Assembly: GCA_013176395.1 (NCBI GenBank)
Contig: JABMLP010000037.1
Span: 1-64,000, forward strand
From: Venturia oleaginea
Taxonomy: Eukaryota > Ascomycota > Dothideomycetes > Venturiales > Venturiaceae
Length of the DNA: 64,000 nt
Direction: 5' to 3'
Under the pieces are notes generated by a model. That model had not been told where the DNA came from, did not search any database, and saw only the letters and a list, made by a program, of their open reading frames with translations. Shown in pieces: positions 59,473 to 64,000 of this stretch; positions within the stretch are counted from its first letter, which is position 1; the number at the start of each line of letters is the position of its first letter. The translations under genes were made by a program, and so were the position numbers.

Positions 59473-60944
59473 TCACCTCCCTCGTCCAGGCCAAAACCAA
59501 CCGGCCCCACAAAGGGAACTAAGAAGCATACACACCCCACAGAACCCAAGCAAGCGCCCATATCTGCCAAACCCCTCGTCTTCACGACCAACCATGTTCA
59601 CACCAATCCATCCCTGAGCGAGCACACCCATTCCACGCTCAAGAGAGAGGTATCCATAAAGCACCAATGCCTCATCCGCGTCTGTCGTGAGGACAGCGCA
59701 CATCCGCGCAAAGAGAACACCATAGGGGGCAGCGAAAATGCCCCAAACCACTGCGAATATGGCGAGGCCCACGAATCCGGTTGCGTCACGGGCGGCGAAA
59801 GCTGCGACGCTGCAGATGAATGTTGTGGATAAGGAGAGAATGTATGGATGTAAGATGTCGCTGAATCTGCCGAAAACCATTTGTCCTCCTATTGTCGCGA
59901 TTGACGTGAGAGCGAGGAGCTGTGATCCGGCGGCGGCTGGGAGGGACATTGAAGTTGCAAAGGAGGGGAGGAAGAGGAGTGGGACCAGCAGAGCGAGAGA
60001 TTGTAGTATACTCGCTGCGCTCAACGCAGCGAAGTGTAGGTTTGTGAGGATATGTCTGGCGGGTATGATCATTGAGCTGGGAGAGGAGCGGGTGGACGGC
60101 ATAGAAGTGGTGTGAGTTCTTCGAGGGTATATCATAGCGACTGCGGGTCCTGCAATGAGAGTAGATGCCAGCGCAAGCACACGAAGTGTGACACGGAAAC
60201 CGTATCTGTCCAAAAGCTTCTGCACGATGAAAGGCATGACCAAACCACTTGCATTGCTTGCTGTGAACCACACTCCGTATGCTAGACCTCGATTCTTCAC
60301 CCACCATTCATTCACCATAACCAGTAACGGGCTCCAATATATCACCCACGCGGCGCCGTAGACTATGCCCTGAAACAGTTGCAAATGCCAGACCTGTGTC
60401 GCAAAGGATGCTGCGACAAGCCCCAAAGGACACATCAGCCATCCAATCCATAGCATCTGCTTCCGTTGAGCGATATAGCGCAGGACGAGGGCGTTTGTAA
60501 GAGGTGAAGCAAGCCATGAGATGCCGCTTAGTAAGGTGCCGATGGTAGGAATGCTCTTGGGGGCGTCTCTGAAGAGTGGATGCGTAAGATAGTGTGTCTG
60601 GAAGAGGCCAAAGGTAACCCAGACTCCTACATACAGTTAGTAATGGGCAATTGCGGCTTACGAAAGCGCTCACCAGAAGTCATGAAATCAATAAGCCAAG
60701 CGGCAAAGACTATCATCCACGCTTCTCTTCCTCCATCGACCATGACATCGGACTGTCCTGATGCATGCAAGACAGAGGCATCAGAAAGGTCGTCTCCATC
60801 GTCTCCATCGTCTCCATCGTCTCCATCGTCTCCATCGTCTCCTAGATGGCTAAAGGAGTCGGCCGATTGTCGTCGAAGCGCGGTTGATTCCTCCGGGTCC
60901 TTGGTAGACTCTCGAAACGTGGAGAACTTCATGGAGTCGCGCAT
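59473..60944 (-). CDS. MFS transporter, monocarboxylate-transporter-like
   Basis: Two exons (60674-60944 and 59473-60626) with a 47-bp intron give 474 residues. The N-terminal 60 residues are cytoplasmic and acidic with a Gly-Asp-Asp repeat. About twelve membrane helices follow. WMIVFAAWLIDFMTSG and GVWVTFGLFQTHYL form the first helices, and GTLLSGISWLASPLTNALV, NEWWVKNRGLAYGVWFTASN and GQMVFGRFSDILHPY are typical of the fungal monocarboxylate-porter branch. The substrate is unknown. It lies 14 kb from the mycosporine-type cluster, beyond a transposon island, so membership of that cluster is not supported. Confidence 0.88.
60791..60843. repeat. 9-bp coding repeat (Gly-Asp-Asp)
   Basis: Five perfect CGTCTCCAT units plus a partial one, coding on the minus strand for consecutive Gly-Asp-Asp triplets in the MFS N-terminus. 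Length changes here would stay in frame. Confidence 0.95.
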
Positions 60945-61663
60945 GCTGATGTCTCCGGCCCAGCACAAGTCTGCGTGGGCGGTGGAGTTGTCGCAACGTG
61001 ATATGGCATCTCACGTCTTTAGGATTGAGCTCGAATGGTGCCAATAGCGATTGAAGGTGGTATGGGTCACTACGGGTGCAGAGATCTGTTTTGTTGAGTT
61101 TTAGCGCTGCATAACCGTCGGGCCGCTGTCAACCTTATCTTCAAGGTGCCTTGACTCCCCTGAGTATTGTAGATCGCCTAGCGCGCCCTGGGCTGGTTTC
61201 AACAACGAATGAAAACAGCCCGATAGTAGGGTTGATTCGCCAATCAGTAGCTTCAGATCTTATCCATCAGCTTACCAGCCAATCGATACCAATCAGAAAC
61301 TTGGAACTAACTTATCGATCTAAATTATACAAGGGCCCTACCCTGCTTGTCCACCCTAAAGAAGTATCGAGGCCGAGAACCAGATAGGGTAAGGGACGCG
61401 ATGCTTACTTCGCGAATCACGACTCGGAGATCAAATAGCTGTACACGTGACTTTCGAAGACGTCGATGGAAAGTGCGTGGTCAAGGCAGGGTTGTATCAT
61501 GAACCGTTACTGGATGTACAGAAAATTCTTTTTATTGAAGATTTGTGTGAATGTCTTCGTTGCCTCTGAGAGATGGGTAGTCGTGGTTGCGTGAACTGGA
61601 GAAAGATCGACTTCTACTCGAACGGCATCGACAGGCATAATTCGGTGGAGCACCATCTCCATC
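60945..61663. other. Promoter side of the MFS gene and spacer
   Basis: No gene seen. The left part is upstream of the MFS start; the right part is the 3' side of the small minus-strand gene at 61664. Confidence 0.55.
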
Positions 61664-62029
61664 TCAAAGCAACTCCTCCCAAATCCCCTCAATCCATCTC
61701 CTCGTCCTTCCAACAAGTAAAGCCATATCCTTCATTCCTCTCAACTCATCTTCTACTGTCTCGATCTCCCTCAAAACACATTGAAATCGTATGATCTCAT
61801 CGTCAACCCACTGTTCGTACTCATCTCCATCTGATTCCTCTCCCGTCATAACAATACCTGTAGGAGGCATTTGAATTTGTACGGCAAGCTGGAGCTGTTG
61901 CCATTTTCGAGTTGTAGCCTTTGTTGCGTCTTCGTGGTAGGTTGCTAGAGACGTCCAGAATTGGGAGGACAAAAGGAGGGCGAGGAAGGCGAGGTGCTGA
62001 ATGAGGAGGTGGAAGAGTAGTGTGAGCAT
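61664..62029 (-). CDS. Small protein with N-terminal membrane anchor
   Basis: A 121-residue frame with start at 62029. Residues 1-25 form one hydrophobic helix (LTLLFHLLIQHLAFLALLLS), a signal anchor or signal peptide. The rest is polar: an acidic centre (GEESDGDEYEQWVDDEI) and an amphipathic helix (LREIETVEDELRGMKDM), ending WIEGIWEELL. An upstream in-frame start near 62167 would add 46 less protein-like residues. The family is not recognised. Confidence 0.45.
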   Translation of the reverse strand: MLTLLFHLLIQHLAFLALLLSSQFWTSLATYHEDATKATTRKWQQLQLAVQIQMPPTGIVMTGEESDGDEYEQWVDDEIIRFQCVLREIETVEDELRGMKDMALLVGRTRRWIEGIWEELL

Positions 62030-63863
62030 TTTTGAATTTTTTCTTGAGAGTATGGCGAGGAAGTCGGGGAAGAGATGGCTCGGAGTGCGACTGGCGAAAT
62101 GGCTGAGGATTCGAATCATTCGATGTCTTGGATGTGAACAGGGTACTGTGAGACATTGTTTGGTCAAGAATCACGGAAGTATGGAAGAAGCAGGAATGAG
62201 AATGAGGCTCGATTTTTGGCTGAAGTTACATCTCGCCCTGAATGAAATACCTATACCGACTGGATATTCCTTATGCGGTCGCAGCTTTTCAAGCGGCTGG
62301 TTAGAGATCAAACAAGGACTGGTCATAGTGACCGGAGCCTTCACTCTGACGTTGGACGAAAAATACTAGCCGATCGTCGGATCGGACTTCGGAGTTGGCG
62401 AGATCCGAGAGAGCGCCGAGCACAAACAAACAACCTCTCCATCACTGCATCTCAACAAGAATCGGCAGATTATCTCTGCTCACAATTACGTATGTTGATT
62501 ACCCATTTCTGTCCCGTTCTAGTCAACGTCACATTACAGTTTCATGGAACTCGCAGCAATGAGCTTCGCATGTAGAGAACTGCGAAATCGTAAATGTCAG
62601 AAGATTGGTGATATTAACAACTCCATGAAAGAATTCCAACGACAAGCTGCAAGCCCTGACCGAAGCTGTCGCTCGTCTTGAACAACGCGCTGGTACTGCC
62701 GTTCTATCATTGAATGCGCCTTCTGTCTTCTCGCCCTCCGTTCCAAGGGCTGCTGCACCAGAAATGGCGCAAGTATGAGTAGTAGCCCCGAAATACTGTT
62801 GAGGCAAGCGGGCTAGGGCAACAACGTATTTGCTTTCCTTGAAGTCGGAGGTAAATTCGACAATAATCTAAAGTGTAATAAGCCAAAGACAAGATTCACC
62901 CATGGATGGATGTGTACCATAGTGTTCGTTCCCGTATAAACTGATATTGATTGTTGGATACAAGACAATGGTGGTGACACAAAATCATCAGGAGCTGACT
63001 CGCGTAAATCATCGGGAGCTGACTCGGCATATGAGACCCTGCTGACCGACCGCCGAACTCCTGTAGGGCGCATCTACAACAACTTCAACTATCATCCTCA
63101 ACCCCAACCTCGACCTCGACTTCATTTGATGTCCAGCAATTCGCATCCATATTACTACATTGTTAATGCCGACGCGTCTTCTCGCACTATTGAAGTCAAT
63201 CTCGCCGCGAAAGCCACTGTAATCTGTCTTCTCTGAAGTCGACAAATACTAAGTTTCGACTTGACTGCTACCTTTTCGTGCCATCGAATCCACGACCCGT
63301 CTCTACAGAACCTGCGACACCATATTAAACTTGAGTCTTGGTCTAGATACCGCTCATCAATTAAGGTGAACGGTGGAAGAGCGAAAAGATAACAGCGCAA
63401 ACAATAATGACGCGAACCATCTGGCAAGCGCCTCTCCTGATCCGTGGAATATATGCTTTCTAGACATTCTAGCTCTCTTGCTTTGTTTTTATGCAGTCAT
63501 TTGCCCTCGATTGTGCTCTTCATACAATTGCTAGGGTGCGCTAAGGAGAATCCTTTCGCTCTTTATAGCCGTAATGGTCGGATCTAACTTATACTGATCA
63601 AGCTAGCACTCCAAATGTCATGTTCGTTTTTAGGGCTCTTGCATCCATTCACTTTCTTCTGGTGGTTGCTCCGCGCTTCAGTAGGCTGACTCGTATAGAG
63701 CTAGTTTTTCTATACCATCTTCTTGAAACGACTCAGGAGCTCAGCTCCGCGAAGCTTCAATCGCCACAAGGGCCTGATTTTCGATATGTGAATCATATTT
63801 GAATGAGATGTTCGCTCTCCATCTTGAATTGCAAGTTCGTGTATCGTCAGATATCTCACCAAT
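62030..63863. other. Gene-poor region with one coding-like fragment
   Basis: A plus-strand frame near 62640-62778 reads LQALTEAVARLEQRAGTAVL and ends AAAPEMAQV, then TGA. It looks like the C-terminal exon of a coiled-coil protein, but a TGA lies just upstream and no earlier exon was found. Otherwise only short unsupported frames. Confidence 0.4.
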
Positions 63864-64000
63864 ATGTTGTGCCTTAAGGTACTCTTCCTCTCAGCACTTG
63901 TCTCGGCAGCTCCTTTGGGTAGGTGTCGTAATGTTAACTCAAAATAACAAAGCTAAGAATCGAACAGAGACGAGGCAGCTTGGTGACCTGGTGACATCGA
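63864..64000 (+). CDS. Secreted protein, 5' part only (cut by window end)
   Basis: The first exon (63864-63918) encodes a clean signal peptide, LCLKVLFLSALVSAAPL after the Met. A GTAGGT donor, a GCTAAG branch-like site and a CAG acceptor (ending 63967) define a 49-bp intron. The second exon continues in phase as ETRQLGDLVTS to the edge of the window. The mature part is too short to name a family. Confidence 0.55.

Noticed and set aside
59473..60944. MFS transporter as exporter of the mycosporine-type cluster
   Set aside because: It is 14.6 kb away from the cyclase gene across a transposon island, and nothing in its sequence points to that substrate.

Overview
The window looks like nuclear DNA of a filamentous ascomycete (Pezizomycotina). 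Protein genes carry short introns of about 41-90 bp with GT...AG ends and CTAAC/CTAAT-like branch points. The genes are of fungal types: a YAT amino-acid permease, a WW-domain protein, an NLP-type secreted protein and an NRPS-like reductase. Host genes are interleaved with decayed CACTA, Fot1/pogo and Ty1-copia elements. No bacterial operon structure, rRNA, tRNA or CRISPR array was seen.

Layout. 1-4.6 kb: two minus-strand genes, a WW-domain protein (1586-2561) and an unrecognised 518-residue protein (2794-4614). 4.6-11.7 kb: gene-poor, with one eroded reading frame. 11.8-13.8 kb: a six-exon amino-acid permease. 17.7-18.6 kb: a four-exon NLP-family gene with a variant metal-binding heptapeptide. 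19.9-20.3 kb: a candidate small cysteine-rich protein. 20.9-25.1 kb: a seven-exon minus-strand gene with three copies of a Cys-Cys-His-His module, followed downstream by a decayed paralogue. 26.3-28.0 kb: broken host genes. 28.0-33.3 kb: a CACTA (En/Spm) element. 34.8-44.8 kb: a compact biosynthetic cluster. 45.5-59.0 kb: a transposon island with an internally deleted Fot1/pogo element, a 355-bp tandem duplication, a second broken pogo transposase, a satellite array, a truncated copia element and a second, internally deleted CACTA element. 59.5-61 kb: an MFS transporter. 61.7-62.0 kb: a small membrane-anchored protein. The right edge cuts the start of a secreted-protein gene.

The main find is the 34.8-44.8 kb cluster. 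It holds a sugar-phosphate cyclase of the DDGS/EEVS type, a catechol-type O-methyltransferase, an ATP-grasp ligase and an NRPS-like enzyme with adenylation, carrier and terminal reductase domains. The first three are the known mycosporine core (MysA, MysB and MysC equivalents), which makes 4-deoxygadusol and then an amino-acid adduct. Known fungal mycosporines carry amino alcohols such as serinol or glutaminol. The cyanobacterial serine-loading NRPS-like enzyme has no reductase, so a terminal reductase here suggests a route in which the amino-acid carboxyl is activated, tethered and reductively released. That last step is inference. The sequence shows the four genes, their motifs and their adjacency.
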